From positions 1-64,000 of the forward strand of contig NZ_JAMJXC010000017.1 of the NCBI RefSeq assembly GCF_023571765.1: a stretch of DNA of 64,000 nucleotides, written 5' to 3'. The notes under the pieces were generated by a model. That model worked only from the letters and a program-made list of their open reading frames with translations, was not told where the DNA came from and ran no database searches. The stretch comes from Xanthobacter aminoxidans. Its GTDB lineage: Bacteria > Pseudomonadota > Alphaproteobacteria > Rhizobiales > Xanthobacteraceae. The position numbers and the translations under genes were made by a program. Numbering within the stretch: the stretch's first letter is position 1; the number at the start of each line of letters is the position of its first letter. Positions 42,220 to 52,151 of this stretch are shown here, in pieces.

Positions 42220-44009
42220 AGGACGCGCTCCGCCTCCTGCGCCTGATGGCGCCGCACGCCGGCTGGATGGCGCTGGCCGTGCTCGTCTCGGCGCTGGCGA
42301 CCCTCGCCCATATCGCCTTGATGGCCACGTCCGGCTGGTTCATCGCGGCCATGGCGCTGGCCGGCGCGGCCGGGGCGAGCGTGAACTATTTTACGCCCTC
42401 GGCGGCGATCCGCGCCTATGCCGTCGTCCGCACCGTCGGGCGCTACGGCGAGCGCATCGTCGGCCACGAGGCGACGCTGAAGTTCGTGGCGGCCCTGCGC
42501 CCCTGGTTCTTCGCGCGGCTGATCCCACTCGCCCCGGCGGCGCTGGAGGACCAGCGTTCCGGCGATCTCCTCGCCCGGCTCAAGGGCGACATCGACCGGC
42601 TGGAATTCGCCTTCCTGCGCATCCTCTCGCCCGGCCTCGCCGCGGTTCTGGTGCTGGCAGTCGGGCTCACCGTCCTCGCGCTCCACGATGGCCGAATGGC
42701 GGTGGGCATCGGCCTTGCTGCGCTGCTTGCCGGGCTCGCCCTGCCGCTTCTCGTCCATCGCCTCGGGGCACGGGCGTCGCGGGAGGTGACGGCCGGCACG
42801 GCGCAGCTCAACGCGCTGCTGGTGGACCATCTGGAAGGGCGCGCGGAACTCGACATCTACGATCCCGACCGCCGCCACCGCGCCGTGCTGGATGAGACCA
42901 GCGACGCTCTCATCGCCTGCGAACACCGGCTCGCCGGCATCCTTGGCTTCGCCGGCGCGGGCGTAGGCCTGTTCGCGCAAGCCTCCCTCGTGCTGGTGCT
43001 GCTCATCGGCGCGCCGCGGGTGCTGGCGGGTACGCTGCCGGGCGCCGACCTGCCCATGCTGGCGCTGCTCGCGCTCTCTTTGTTCGAGGCGGTGGCGCCG
43101 CTGCCGCTGGCCTTCCAGACCCTGCCGGCAACGCTCGCCTCGGCCCGCCGCATCTTCAACCTCATCGACCGTCCGCCGCCGGTGGAGGAGCCTGCCGCGC
43201 CGAAGCCGGTGCTGGAGGCCGGCACGCTGGCGTTCGCCCATGCGGGGCTGACCTATCCCGGTGCGGCGCGCGCGGCCCTCACCGACATCGATCTCGCGCT
43301 TGCCCCGGGCCGGCGCATCGGCGTGGTCGGGTCGAGCGGCTCGGGCAAGTCGAGCCTTGTCGCCCTGGCGCTCCGGTTCCGCGCCCCTGCCCCAGGGGAG
43401 GTGACGTTCGCCGGTTCGAGCATCGCTGACTTCAGCTCGGATGACCTGCGGCGGCGCATGGCGGTGCTGGCGCAGCACGATCATCTCTTCGCCGCGACCA
43501 TCCGCGAAAATCTGCTTGTCGCCGATCCCGATGCATCGCCGGAGAAGCTGGAAGCGGCTCTGGCGCGGGCCGGCGTCCTCGCCTTCGTCGCGGCGCAGCC
43601 GGACGGGCTGGATACCTTCCTTGGCGCGAATGGGGCGAAAGTCTCCGGCGGCGAGGCGCGGCGGCTCGGGCTGGCGCGCGCCCTTCTGAAGGAGGCGCCG
43701 ATCCTGATCCTCGATGAGCCCACAGAAGGGCTCGACGGCGAGACCGAGCGCCGCGTGCTGGAGACCCTTCTGGGCGCGACCCGCGATCAGGCGCTTTTGT
43801 TCATCACCCACCGCCGCGCCGGGCTTGAGGCGATGGACGAGATCATCGTGATGGATGGCGGCCGCATCGTCGCGCGCGGGGCGCCGGCCGACATGCTGGC
43901 CATCGTCGGTCCAGGAACGATCAGTCCCGGAACGATTTCGGGCGGCGTCCCGGAGGACACCGCCCGATCAGCCGGCTCCGGTCAGGGCTTGGAGCAAGCC
44001 CCACCATGA
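42216..44009 (+). CDS. cydC: CydC, thiol reductant ABC exporter subunit
   Basis: The 597-residue partner of CydD has N-terminal helices (WMALAVLVSALATLAHIALMA) and an ATPase domain with Walker A GSSGSGKSSLVAL, a less canonical signature SGGEARRLGLARALL, and Walker B ILILDEPTEGLD. The gene starts inside the cydD stop. cydAB is not in the window. A convergent hairpin (44034-44055) follows about 25 nt after its stop. Confidence 0.93.
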   Translation: MKDALRLLRLMAPHAGWMALAVLVSALATLAHIALMATSGWFIAAMALAGAAGASVNYFTPSAAIRAYAVVRTVGRYGERIVGHEATLKFVAALRPWFFARLIPLAPAALEDQRSGDLLARLKGDIDRLEFAFLRILSPGLAAVLVLAVGLTVLALHDGRMAVGIGLAALLAGLALPLLVHRLGARASREVTAGTAQLNALLVDHLEGRAELDIYDPDRRHRAVLDETSDALIACEHRLAGILGFAGAGVGLFAQASLVLVLLIGAPRVLAGTLPGADLPMLALLALSLFEAVAPLPLAFQTLPATLASARRIFNLIDRPPPVEEPAAPKPVLEAGTLAFAHAGLTYPGAARAALTDIDLALAPGRRIGVVGSSGSGKSSLVALALRFRAPAPGEVTFAGSSIADFSSDDLRRRMAVLAQHDHLFAATIRENLLVADPDASPEKLEAALARAGVLAFVAAQPDGLDTFLGANGAKVSGGEARRLGLARALLKEAPILILDEPTEGLDGETERRVLETLLGATRDQALLFITHRRAGLEAMDEIIVMDGGRIVARGAPADMLAIVGPGTISPGTISGGVPEDTARSAGSGQGLEQAPP

Positions 44010-44033
44010 TTATCTGGAGTTGCACAACCACCT

Positions 44034-44055
44034 AGAGCCAGTTCGTGTTGGCTCT
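44034..44055. terminator. Hairpin between the convergent cydC and livF genes
   Basis: AGAGCCA and TGGCTCT form 7-bp arms with an 8-nt loop in the 75-bp convergent gap. No T run flanks it on either side, so it is a weak candidate. Confidence 0.4.
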
Positions 44056-44084
44056 GTCGATCCAGCTTCGTTACGGAAGTACCC

Positions 44085-44786
44085 CTACAGGCCGAGATAG
44101 GCCGCGCGCACCTTCGGATCGTCGAGCAGCGCCGCGCCCGTGCCTTCTATGGCGATATGGCCGGTCTCCAGCACGTAGCCGCGGTCGGCGATGGCCAGCG
44201 CCGCGGAGGCGTTCTGCTCCACCAGCAGGGTGGTGATGCCCTCGGCGCGCAATGACGTGACCGCGGCGAGGATCTGGTCCACCAGCAAAGGCGCGAGGCC
44301 GAGGGAGGGCTCGTCCAGCAACAGCAGCTTCGGCCCCGCCATGAGCGCGCGGCCGATGGCGAGCATCTGCTGCTGTCCGCCGGAGAGGCTCATGGCCGGC
44401 GTCCGGCGTCGCTCGGCGAGCACGGGGAACAGGCCGTAGATGTGATCGAGCCGTGCCTGCCGCTTCGCATCCTGCCGCCGGTAGGCACCGAGCTTCAGAT
44501 TGTCCTCGATGCTCAGGGGGCCGAACACCTGCCGCCCCTCCGGCGATTGCGAGATGCCGCGCACCACCCGCAGATGCGGCTCCATCCGCTCGATGGCCTC
44601 GCCCTCGAAGACGATGCGCCCGCCGCGTACTGGCTGCACGCCGGAGATGGCGCGCAGGAGCGTAGTCTTGCCGGCGCCGTTGGAGCCGACCAGCGCGACG
44701 ATCTCGCCGGCCTTCACCTCCAGCGACACCTCGCGCAGGGCCATGATGCGGCCGTAGGAGGAGGAGAGGGCTTCAACCGTGAGCAC
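44085..44786 (-). CDS. livF: Branched-chain-type ABC transporter ATPase LivF
   Basis: The 233-residue ATPase has Walker [31 protein letters not shown] and Walker B LLLLDEPSLGLAP, with the LivF-type QSPEGRQVFGPLS segment. It powers a hydrophobic-amino-acid-type uptake system. It is last in the operon and overlaps livG by 14 nt. Given the neighbouring paa genes, the imported substrate may be phenylacetate or a related aromatic acid instead of leucine. Confidence 0.93.
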   Translation of the reverse strand: MLTVEALSSSYGRIMALREVSLEVKAGEIVALVGSNGAGKTTLLRAISGVQPVRGGRIVFEGEAIERMEPHLRVVRGISQSPEGRQVFGPLSIEDNLKLGAYRRQDAKRQARLDHIYGLFPVLAERRRTPAMSLSGGQQQMLAIGRALMAGPKLLLLDEPSLGLAPLLVDQILAAVTSLRAEGITTLLVEQNASAALAIADRGYVLETGHIAIEGTGAALLDDPKVRAAYLGL

Positions 44787-45573
44787 GATCTGCCTCCCGC
44801 GATCCGATATCCCCGAGATAGGCGGCGATGACCTGCGGGTTCTCCCGCACCGCGCGCGGCGGCCCCTCCGCCAGCGGGCGGCCCTGGGCGAGCACCAGCA
44901 CGCGGTCGGAAATCTTCATTACCAGCTTCATGTCGTGCTCGATCAGCACCACCGCGACGCCGGCCTTGGCGATCTCGGCGATGAGGTGGTCGATGGCTTC
45001 CGTCTCCACCGCGTTGCAGCCGGCGGCCGGCTCGTCCAGCAGCAGGATTTTCGGATCGGCGGCAAGGGCGCGGGCGATCTCGAGGCGCTTCAGCGCGCCG
45101 TAGGGCAGGGCGCCGGCGGGTGCGTCGGCGAGGTCGGCGAGGCCCACCCGGTCGAGCAGCGCCAGCGCCTTTTCGCGGGTGACGCGATTCTGCCGGAAGA
45201 CGGAGGGCAGGCCCAGCATGTCGGCGAGGAAGGAGGTGCGCTCGGAGAGGGCACACCCGACCATCACATTCTCCACTGCCGTCATGCGGAAGAAGATCTG
45301 CAGGTTCTGGAAGGTCCGCGCCATGCCGCGGCTGACGCGCCGGTGGGGCGGGACGGCGGTGATGTCCGCGCCGTCGAGCCGCACGCTGCCGCGCGAGGGG
45401 CGGTAGATGCCGGTGACGAGGTTGAACAGGGTGGTCTTGCCCGCCCCGTTCGGCCCGATGATGGAGAAGACCTCGCCGGCGCCAACCTTGAAGCTCACCT
45501 CGTCCACGGCCCTGAGGCCGCCGAAGGAGATGCCGATGCCGTTCACGTCGAGAAGGGGCGTCTTGCTGGTCAC
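44773..45573 (-). CDS. livG: Branched-chain-type ABC transporter ATPase LivG
   Basis: The 266-residue ATPase has Walker [36 protein letters not shown] (LivG-type Q-loop region) and Walker [16 protein letters not shown]. The GTG at 45573 overlaps the livM stop (GTGA), so translation is coupled. The ABC signature is [14 protein letters not shown], a divergent form of LSGGQ; this is usual for LivG. Confidence 0.93.
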   Translation of the reverse strand: MTSKTPLLDVNGIGISFGGLRAVDEVSFKVGAGEVFSIIGPNGAGKTTLFNLVTGIYRPSRGSVRLDGADITAVPPHRRVSRGMARTFQNLQIFFRMTAVENVMVGCALSERTSFLADMLGLPSVFRQNRVTREKALALLDRVGLADLADAPAGALPYGALKRLEIARALAADPKILLLDEPAAGCNAVETEAIDHLIAEIAKAGVAVVLIEHDMKLVMKISDRVLVLAQGRPLAEGPPRAVRENPQVIAAYLGDIGSREADRAHG

Positions 45574-46514
45574 GGCAGGCGCTCCTCGATCAGCGCGCGC
45601 AGCGACGGCACGATGCCTTGGGGCAGGAAGATCATGAACACCATGATGAGGAGGCCGAGCACCGCCTGCTCGTATTCCTGGAAAGCGGTGAGCGTCTGCG
45701 GCAGCACCACCAGGAAGGCGGCGCCGAGCACGGTGCCGAACACCGAGCCGAGCCCGCCGATGATGACCATGGCCACCAGTTCCACCGAGTGCGAAAAGCT
45801 CGCCGCCTCCGGCGTGATGAGGCCGTTCATGGCCGCCAGCAGGCCGCCCGCAACCGCCGCATAGACCGCCGCCACCACAAAGGCGGCGAGCTTCTTGGCG
45901 GAAACGTCGATGCCCGCGCCGGCCGCCGCCACCTCGCTGTCGTGCAGCGCGCGCAGCGCCCGCCCGGTGGGGCTCGCGGCGATGTTGAGGGCGATGAGCG
46001 CACCGATGAGAAGGGCGCCCGCCGAGACCCAGTACCAGTTCAGCGCCCCCGTCACCCGCCAGCCGAAGAGGGTGATGCGCGACACGGACATGCCGTCCGG
46101 CCCGCCGGTCAGCTCGGTCTCGCTGTGGAGGATCAGGGCGACGATGACGCCGAAGCCCAGCGTCGCGATGGCGAGGTAATAGCCCTTCAGCTTCAGGATG
46201 GGCCGGCCCACCAGCCAGGCGATGACGCCGGAGAGCGCCGCCCCGAGGACGATGCACAGCAGCGGATCGAGCCCGAGCCGCGCCGGCCCGATGGCCACCG
46301 CATAGGCGCCGATGCCGAGGAAGCCGGCGTGGCCGAGGCTCACCTGACCCGCGTAGCCCATGAGGATGGTGAGGCCGAGGGCGGCGAGGGAGAAGATCCA
46401 CACCAGCGCCGCCACCCGCAGGTGGAAGGAGGTGGGGGCGATCATCGGCACCAGCGCCATGATGAGCGCGAGGGCGATGAGCGGGGTGAGGCGCGAGCGC
46501 AGGATGGCCTTCAT
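45570..46514 (-). CDS. livM: Branched-chain-type ABC transporter permease LivM
   Basis: The 314-residue permease has about nine hydrophobic segments and the LivM motif [19 protein letters not shown], plus the EAA-like [19 protein letters not shown]. The ATG at 46514 shares a base with the livH stop (TGATG). It forms the channel with LivH. Confidence 0.93.
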   Translation of the reverse strand: MKAILRSRLTPLIALALIMALVPMIAPTSFHLRVAALVWIFSLAALGLTILMGYAGQVSLGHAGFLGIGAYAVAIGPARLGLDPLLCIVLGAALSGVIAWLVGRPILKLKGYYLAIATLGFGVIVALILHSETELTGGPDGMSVSRITLFGWRVTGALNWYWVSAGALLIGALIALNIAASPTGRALRALHDSEVAAAGAGIDVSAKKLAAFVVAAVYAAVAGGLLAAMNGLITPEAASFSHSVELVAMVIIGGLGSVFGTVLGAAFLVVLPQTLTAFQEYEQAVLGLLIMVFMIFLPQGIVPSLRALIEERLP

Positions 46515-47386
46515 CACACGCGCTCCACGGTGCGGCTGCCGAACAGGCCGCGCGGCATGAACAGCAGGACGACGAGGATCATCAGGAACGCCACCGCGTC
46601 CTTGTAGGTGGAGGAGAGGTAGCCGGCCGCGAAGGTCTCGATGAGGCCGATGAGGAGGCCCCCCACCACCGCACCCAAGGGATTGCCCATGCCGCCCAGC
46701 ATGGCGGCGGCGAAGCCCTTCAGGGTGAACAGGGTGCCGATGTCGTAGCGGGTCAGCGTGATGGGCGTCGCCACCACGCCGGCGAGCGCGCCCATGGCGG
46801 CCGAGAGGCCAAAGGCGAGGGCGAGCACGAGGGCGACATTGATGCCCACCAGCTTCGCCGCCAGCCGGTTGGCGGCGGTGGCCAGCACCGCCTTGCCCAC
46901 CAGCGTGTGCTCCAGGAACAGGTAGAGCGCCACCACGAGGGCGAGCGCGGTGCCCATCACCCACAGGCTCTGCGGCAGGATGGTGGCGCCGCCGACCGGG
47001 ATGGGGGTGTCGCCCGAGAAGGCGGGCAGCGAATGGAACTGCTTGTCGAAGATGATCTGCGACACGCCCTTGATGAAGATGGACGCGCCGATGGTGATCA
47101 TGATGAGCGTCACCGGCGAGGCGCCGCGCGCCGGCTCGATGGCGAGGCGATGCAGAAGCAGGCCCACCAGCACGGCGGCGACCACCGCGATCAGCGCCGC
47201 CACCGGCAGCGCGAGGCCCGCCGCCATGAGGAAGACGGTGCCCATGCCGCCGATCATGACGAAATCGCCTTGGGCGAAATTGATCACGTCGGAGGCGTTG
47301 TAGATCAGCGTGAATCCGAGGGCGATGAGCGCGTAGATGGCGCCCACCGTCAGCCCCGAAAAGGCGAGCTGGAGAAATTCGGACAT
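46514..47386 (-). CDS. livH: Branched-chain-type ABC transporter permease LivH
   Basis: The 290-residue permease begins with the typical LAFSGLTVGAIYALIALGFTL and has NFAQGDFVMIGGM and the cytoplasmic-loop AANRLAAKLVGINV. Eight or so hydrophobic segments are visible. It follows livK by 69 nt and leads the tightly overlapped livHMGF block. Confidence 0.93.
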   Translation of the reverse strand: MSEFLQLAFSGLTVGAIYALIALGFTLIYNASDVINFAQGDFVMIGGMGTVFLMAAGLALPVAALIAVVAAVLVGLLLHRLAIEPARGASPVTLIMITIGASIFIKGVSQIIFDKQFHSLPAFSGDTPIPVGGATILPQSLWVMGTALALVVALYLFLEHTLVGKAVLATAANRLAAKLVGINVALVLALAFGLSAAMGALAGVVATPITLTRYDIGTLFTLKGFAAAMLGGMGNPLGAVVGGLLIGLIETFAAGYLSSTYKDAVAFLMILVVLLFMPRGLFGSRTVERV

Positions 47387-47455
47387 GTCCTCACGCCGTC
47401 TGTGTGGCGGCGCCGTGGTGGCGCCGCCGCGGTGGGGATCGGGTGTGCGAAACGA

Positions 47456-48640
47456 TCAACGGGCGGGCGCTTCGATCGCCCAGTCGCCGTTGCGGATCAC
47501 CAGCATGCGGAACGAGTCCGTGCCGAGGCCGAGATGGTCGGCGGGGGCGAAGGTGTAGATGCCGGTGACGCCCACATAGCCCTTGGTGGCCTCCAGCGCG
47601 TCGCGGATCTTCTTCGGGTCCGCGGACTTGGCGCTCTCGATGGCGCGGGCGACGAGCTGGATGCCGTCATAGCCGTAGCCCCCGAAGGTGGAGACCGGCT
47701 GGCCGGTGGTCTTCTCGTAGGAAGATTTGTACTGCGCCACCACCGGCTTCTGCGGGTCGTTGTCCGCCAGCTTGTCGCCGATCAGGATGGCCGGGGCGGG
47801 CAGGCGCACGCCCTCGGCGGCGGGGCCGGCCAGTTCGATGAAGCTCTTCGAGGCGACGCCGTGGCTCTGGTAGAGCGGCAGCTTGATGCCGAGCTGCGCG
47901 TAGTTGCGCGTCACGATGGCCGGGCCCTGGCCGAAGCCGGGGTTCAGCACCGCCTCGACGCCCGCGGTGTTCTTGATCTTGTTGAGCTGGGGCGTCATGT
48001 CGGAATCGGTGGCGCCGTAGCTCTCGTCGACGACGACGGTGATGCCGTACTGGCCGATCACCTTCAGGCACTGGTTGCGCATGGACTTGCCGAAGCCATC
48101 CGAGCCCGAGATCATGCCGATCTTGGTGATGCCCCGCGCCTTCATGTCCTCGAAGATCTTCTGGCAGGCGGTCTTGTCGGTATGCGGCGTCTTGAAGACG
48201 AAGGCGCGCACCGGCTCGATGATCTCGATGCCGCCGGCCAGCGAAACGAAGGGGATGCCCGCTTCCTCGAACACCGGGATCATGGCCATGGTGGCGCCGG
48301 TGGAGGTGCCGCCGACCATGGCGACGACCTTGTCGTCCTCCACGAGGCGGGTGGCGAAGGTGCGCGCCTTGTTGGCATCGCCGCCGTCGTCATAGAGCAC
48401 CAGCTCGACGGGCCGGCCGAGGAGGCCGCCCTTCTTGTTCAGCTCGTCCACATAGAGCTTGAGCGTCTTGGCTTCGGGATCGCCAAGGAAGGCGGCGGGG
48501 CCGGTGGCCGAGACCACCGAACCGATCTTGATGGGATCGGCGGCAAAGGCGGGGCTGGTGAGCGCCGGGCCGGCGACCGCGGTCGCGACCATGATGGCAG
48601 CCGCGCGCAGCATCGGCCGCAGGCGTGCGGGCGTATCCAT
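47456..48640 (-). CDS. Branched-chain-type ABC transporter substrate-binding protein
   Basis: The 394-residue periplasmic protein has a signal peptide (MLRAAAIMVATAVAGPALTS, cleaved near SPAFA-AD) and a type I binding fold starting PIKIGSVVSATGPAAFLGDP. Family members bind leucine, amides, or aromatic acids. It is first in the liv operon and diverges from the TetR gene across a shared 275-bp promoter region with a TetR-type operator. Preceded by AGGAGGAACG, a strong ribosome binding site. Confidence 0.92.
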   Translation of the reverse strand: MDTPARLRPMLRAAAIMVATAVAGPALTSPAFAADPIKIGSVVSATGPAAFLGDPEAKTLKLYVDELNKKGGLLGRPVELVLYDDGGDANKARTFATRLVEDDKVVAMVGGTSTGATMAMIPVFEEAGIPFVSLAGGIEIIEPVRAFVFKTPHTDKTACQKIFEDMKARGITKIGMISGSDGFGKSMRNQCLKVIGQYGITVVVDESYGATDSDMTPQLNKIKNTAGVEAVLNPGFGQGPAIVTRNYAQLGIKLPLYQSHGVASKSFIELAGPAAEGVRLPAPAILIGDKLADNDPQKPVVAQYKSSYEKTTGQPVSTFGGYGYDGIQLVARAIESAKSADPKKIRDALEATKGYVGVTGIYTFAPADHLGLGTDSFRMLVIRNGDWAIEAPAR

Positions 48641-48734
48641 GAAGCGTTCCTCCTAAAGGTCCATTTCGGGCCGAGGAGCGGGTTGTCCCGCCTCCATTCG
48701 CTGGCCATTCGACCGGCGAGACCCGAACCATATA

Positions 48735-48756
48735 ATTAACCGGCCGGATGGTCAAT
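48735..48756. promoter_or_regulatory. Putative TetR operator between livK and tetR
   Basis: ATTAACCG-N6-TGGTCAAT is an imperfect inverted repeat (6 of 8 arm positions). It is nearly the same as the perfect ATTAACCG-N6-CGGTTAAT at 58108-58129; both have the core ACCG-NN-CG. A weaker half-site resemblance occurs near 48816-48826. Confidence 0.65.
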
Positions 48757-48915
48757 TGATCGCGTGCGGCTTCGTTGCACGCTTGCCGAGGGCGCGCTTG
48801 CGCGGGATGATTGATCGACCGGGCGGACAATATTTGATATCCCAACCTCCTTCCCGATGATGGCGGATGATCGCAGCAGGCCCGTGTCGGGTGGCGGTCG
48901 AGATGGACAGGCAAG

Positions 48916-49653
48916 ATGGCTCGCACGCGTGCACAGGATTACGAGGCCAAACGGGAGGCCATCCTCCACAAATCGGCGGAGCTGTTTGCGCAATACGGCT
49001 ATTCCGGCACCTCGATCACCATGATCGCGGACGCCTGCGGTGCCTCCAAGGCCTTGCTCTACCATTACTATCCGGACAAGGAGGCGGTGCTCTTCGACAT
49101 CCTGTCCTCGCATCTGGAGCAGCTGATCGCCGGCGCGGAGAAGGCGATCGCCGAGGCGCCGGACGGCGGACGCATCTACGCCATGTCGGCCTCGCTCCTC
49201 GATGCCTACAAGGATGCCGACGCCGAGCATCAGGTGCAGATCGCCAATCTCAAGCTGCTGAACAGCGACCGGCAGGAGGCCCTGCGCGCGCTGGAGCGAA
49301 AGCTCGTCACGCTGCTCGCCGACGCCATCGCCGAGGAGGTGCCGTCGGTCGGGCGGGGCCCCATGCTAAAGCCCGTCACCATGTCGGCCTTCGGCATGCT
49401 CAACTGGCAGTATCTCTGGTTTCGTGACGGCAAGGGCCTGACCCGCGCCGACTATGCCCGCCTCGTCACCGGCCTCATCAAGACAGGGGCGGAGGAGGCG
49501 GTGCGGGGCATGTTCGCGCCCGAGGCCAAAGCCGCCGATGCCCGGCCGCCGGAGGGCAAGCCCGCGCAGCCCCGTTCCGCCCCGCGCCGCCGCGCTCCGT
49601 CTCCCGCCGCCGAGGCGCCCCGCGCGGCGAAGGCGCGGCGACCGGCGGAATAG
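48916..49653 (+). CDS. TetR-family regulator of the liv/paa region
   Basis: The 245-residue regulator has an N-terminal helix-turn-helix (RREAILHKSAELFAQYGYSGTSITMIADACGASKALLYHYYPDKEAVLF) and a helical effector domain. The last ~45 residues are a proline/arginine/alanine-rich tail unlike most family members. It probably binds the inverted repeats at 48735-48756 and 58108-58129, controlling both its own region and paaG/paaN. A CoA-thioester ligand is plausible. paaX starts 32 nt downstream in the same direction. Confidence 0.9.
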   Translation: MARTRAQDYEAKREAILHKSAELFAQYGYSGTSITMIADACGASKALLYHYYPDKEAVLFDILSSHLEQLIAGAEKAIAEAPDGGRIYAMSASLLDAYKDADAEHQVQIANLKLLNSDRQEALRALERKLVTLLADAIAEEVPSVGRGPMLKPVTMSAFGMLNWQYLWFRDGKGLTRADYARLVTGLIKTGAEEAVRGMFAPEAKAADARPPEGKPAQPRSAPRRRAPSPAAEAPRAAKARRPAE

Positions 49654-49685
49654 GATCGCGGCCGAAAACGCTTTAAGGAACGGCC

Positions 49686-50552
49686 ATGTCGCGCCGCGCC
49701 CTCGACCTCATCCTCGACCACGTTCGCGCCGAGCCTTCGCGCACCTGGTCCATCATCGTCACCATCTATGGCGACGCCATCGTGCCACGGGGCGGCTCGG
49801 TGTGGCTCGGCACGTTGCTCGCCTTCTTCCGCGGGCTGGACGTGGCGGATGGGGTGGTGCGCACGGCCATGTCGCGTCTTGCGGCAGATGGCTGGCTGAC
49901 GCGGACGCGGGTAGGTCGCAACAGCTTCTACCGCCTCGCCGACAAGGGCCGCGAGACCTTCGCCCGCGCCACCGAACATATTTACCGCCACCGACCGCCC
50001 GAGTGGCACGGGCATTTCGACATGCTGCTCATCGAGACCGGCGCCCGCGAAGGGGCGCGGGCGGCCCTGGAGGCGGCAGGTTTCGGCATGCCGCTGCCCG
50101 GCGTGTTCGTGGCCCCGGCGGGCACCGGCGTGCCGGAAGAGGCGGCCTCCGCGCTTCGGCTCGATGTGTCCGGAAGCGCGGAGGAGCAGCGTGCCCTCGC
50201 CGCCCGCGCGTGGCCGCTGGAGCAGACGGCGGAGGCCTACCGGCGCTTCATCGCCACCTTCGAGCCGCTGGCGGCGGAGCTTCAGGCCGGCGCCGCGTTG
50301 ACCGACCTCGAGGCGATGGTCGCCCGCGTGCTGCTCATCCACGACTACCGCCGGATCGTACTGCGCGATCCCATCCTGCCCTCCGCCATCCTGCCGGAGG
50401 ACTGGCCGGGCCTTGCCGCCCGCGCCGTGTGTGCCGACATCTATGGCCGCCTGGTGGAGGCGTCCGAGCGCTGGCTGGACGAAAATGCCGTGGGCGAGGA
50501 CGGCGCGCCATTGCCGGGGCATCCTAAAATCACGAGCAGATTCAAGGCTTAG
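49686..50552 (+). CDS. paaX: PaaX, phenylacetyl-CoA-responsive repressor
   Basis: The 288-residue protein matches PaaX. It has an N-terminal winged helix preceded by RTWSIIVTIYGDAIVPRGGSVWLGTLLAFFRGLDV and a segment VRTAMSRLAADGWLTRTRVGRNSFYRL. The PaaX effector domain contains HDYRRIVLRDPILPSAILPEDWPG. It normally represses paa promoters until phenylacetyl-CoA binds. The ATG follows TTTAAGGAACGG. It lies between tetR and paaA; the paaA promoter downstream holds a palindrome that may be its operator. Confidence 0.95.
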   Translation: MSRRALDLILDHVRAEPSRTWSIIVTIYGDAIVPRGGSVWLGTLLAFFRGLDVADGVVRTAMSRLAADGWLTRTRVGRNSFYRLADKGRETFARATEHIYRHRPPEWHGHFDMLLIETGAREGARAALEAAGFGMPLPGVFVAPAGTGVPEEAASALRLDVSGSAEEQRALAARAWPLEQTAEAYRRFIATFEPLAAELQAGAALTDLEAMVARVLLIHDYRRIVLRDPILPSAILPEDWPGLAARAVCADIYGRLVEASERWLDENAVGEDGAPLPGHPKITSRFKA

Positions 50553-50595
50553 AGGATCTGGAGATGGTCCGGCTGGAGCCTCTGGCTTTTAAATG

Positions 50596-50637
50596 TTACA
50601 AAAATAACTTGAAACTCGTTTTTCTGTAATATATAAA
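50596..50637 (+). promoter_or_regulatory. paaA promoter with embedded palindrome
   Basis: A sigma-70-like TTGAAA (50609-50614) and TATAAA (50632-50637) are separated by 17 bp. A 34-bp imperfect palindrome, TTACA...TGTAA (50596-50629), covers the -35 and spacer, as expected for a repressor site. The region is AT-rich against a GC-rich background. The leader to the paaA ATG is about 130 nt. Confidence 0.7.
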
Positions 50638-50774
50638 CGTTCGCAAGGTGCCGGACAGTGGGCAGCATGCTGCTTGCGAGGACCGGCGGCAGCGGCCGGA
50701 GCGCTTACTTCACCCGCCGCCCGAAGCCGCGCATGAGACGGCCGATCCAACAGGTCTTACGGGGAGGACACAGC

Positions 50775-51773
50775 ATGTACGCACAGCTCGTGAAGTCCGA
50801 GGGCATGAAGTCCGCCGCCGAGCTTTCGCCGGAGGAGCGCGCCTTCCAGGAGCGCATCGACCGCGGCGAGAAGATCGAGCCGAAGGAGTGGATGCCGGAG
50901 GGCTACCGCAAGACGCTGATCCGCCAGGTCGGCCAGCACGCCCATTCCGAGATTGTCGGCCAGCTGCCCGAAGGCAACTGGATCACCCGCGCGCCCACGC
51001 TGGAGCGCAAGGCCATCCTGCTCGCCAAGGTGCAGGACGAGGCCGGCCACGGCCTCTACCTCTATTGCGCCGCCGAGACGCTGGGCGTCAGCCGCGATCA
51101 GCTGCTCGCCAAGCTGCACGACGGCAGCATGAAGTATTCGTCCATCTTCAACTATCCCACCCTCAACTGGGCCGACATCGGCGCGGTGGGCTGGCTGGTG
51201 GATGGCGCGGCCATCATGAACCAGGTGCAGCTGCAGAAGACCTCCTACGGCCCGTACAGCCGCGCGATGATCCGCATCTGCAAGGAGGAGAGCTTCCACC
51301 AGCGGCAGGGCTACGACATCATGATGAAGATGGCGCAGGGCACGGCCGAGCAGAAGGCCATGGCGCAGGATGCCCTCGACCGCTTCTGGTATCCCGCGCT
51401 CATGATGTTCGGTCCCTCCGACAAGGATTCGGTGCATTCCGCGCAGTCCATGGCGTGGAAGATCAAGATCAACACCAATGATGAACTGCGCCAGAAGTTC
51501 GTCGATCAGACGGTGCCGCAGGCGGAATATCTCGGCCTCAAGATCCCCGATCCGAACCTGAAGTGGAACGAGGAGAAGAAGGGCTACGACTTCTCCGAGC
51601 CGGACTGGTCCGAGTTCTTCGAGGTGATCGCCGGCAACGGCCCCTGCAACAAGGAGCGCCTCGGCGCCCGCGTGAAGGCTTGGGAAGACGGAGCCTGGTT
51701 CCGCGATGGCCTCCTCGCCCATGCCGAGAAGGCCGAGGCGCGTCGCGCCGCAGCCCGTGTGGCCGCGGAATAG
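50775..51773 (+). CDS. paaA: PaaA, ring-1,2-phenylacetyl-CoA epoxidase catalytic subunit
   Basis: The 332-residue subunit is the catalytic diiron protein of the PaaABCE monooxygenase, which epoxidises the ring of phenylacetyl-CoA. Diiron ligand motifs are visible in [14 protein letters not shown] and [14 protein letters not shown], with the PaaA-typical [16 protein letters not shown] place the start at 50775 after GGGGAGGACAC; an upstream in-frame extension is not family-like. It is the first gene of the paaABCDE run. Confidence 0.97.
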   Translation: MYAQLVKSEGMKSAAELSPEERAFQERIDRGEKIEPKEWMPEGYRKTLIRQVGQHAHSEIVGQLPEGNWITRAPTLERKAILLAKVQDEAGHGLYLYCAAETLGVSRDQLLAKLHDGSMKYSSIFNYPTLNWADIGAVGWLVDGAAIMNQVQLQKTSYGPYSRAMIRICKEESFHQRQGYDIMMKMAQGTAEQKAMAQDALDRFWYPALMMFGPSDKDSVHSAQSMAWKIKINTNDELRQKFVDQTVPQAEYLGLKIPDPNLKWNEEKKGYDFSEPDWSEFFEVIAGNGPCNKERLGARVKAWEDGAWFRDGLLAHAEKAEARRAAARVAAE

Positions 51774-51866
51774 CCGCGCCAAAGTGATCGCCGGTCAGGG
51801 CGTACCATAACAACAGCGCATCTTCCGGACGGCTTGGCCGTCCGGCCCGGAACGGGAGGAACAACC

Positions 51867-52151
51867 ATGTCCAGCGAATGGCCCTTGTGGGAAGTCTTCA
51901 TCCGTGGCCAGCACGGCCTCAACCATCGCCATGTGGGCAGCCTGCACGCGCCCGACGCGGAACTCGCCATCAAGAACGCCCGCGACGTTTATACCCGCCG
52001 CAACGAGGGCGTCTCCATCTGGGTGGTGAAGTCAGTGGATATCACCGCCTCCAGCCCCTCGGACAAGGGGCCGCTGTTCGAGCCGTCCAACTCCAAGGTC
52101 TACCGCCACCCCACCTTCTTCCAGATTCCCGAAGAAGTGGGGCACATGTGA
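51867..52151 (+). CDS. paaB: PaaB, epoxidase accessory subunit
   Basis: The 94-residue subunit has the family pattern WPLWEVFIRGQHGLNHRHVGSLHAPDAE and SIWVVKSVDITASSP. It bridges the catalytic subcomplexes. The ATG at 51867 follows GGGAGGAACAAC. Its TGA shares a base with the paaC ATG (TGATG). Confidence 0.96.
   Translation: MSSEWPLWEVFIRGQHGLNHRHVGSLHAPDAELAIKNARDVYTRRNEGVSIWVVKSVDITASSPSDKGPLFEPSNSKVYRHPTFFQIPEEVGHM

Noticed and set aside
48810-48832. Possible third TetR operator near ATTGATCGACCGGGCGG
   Set aside because: Only one half matches the other two sites (about 12 of 22 positions). Too weak to list as a feature.
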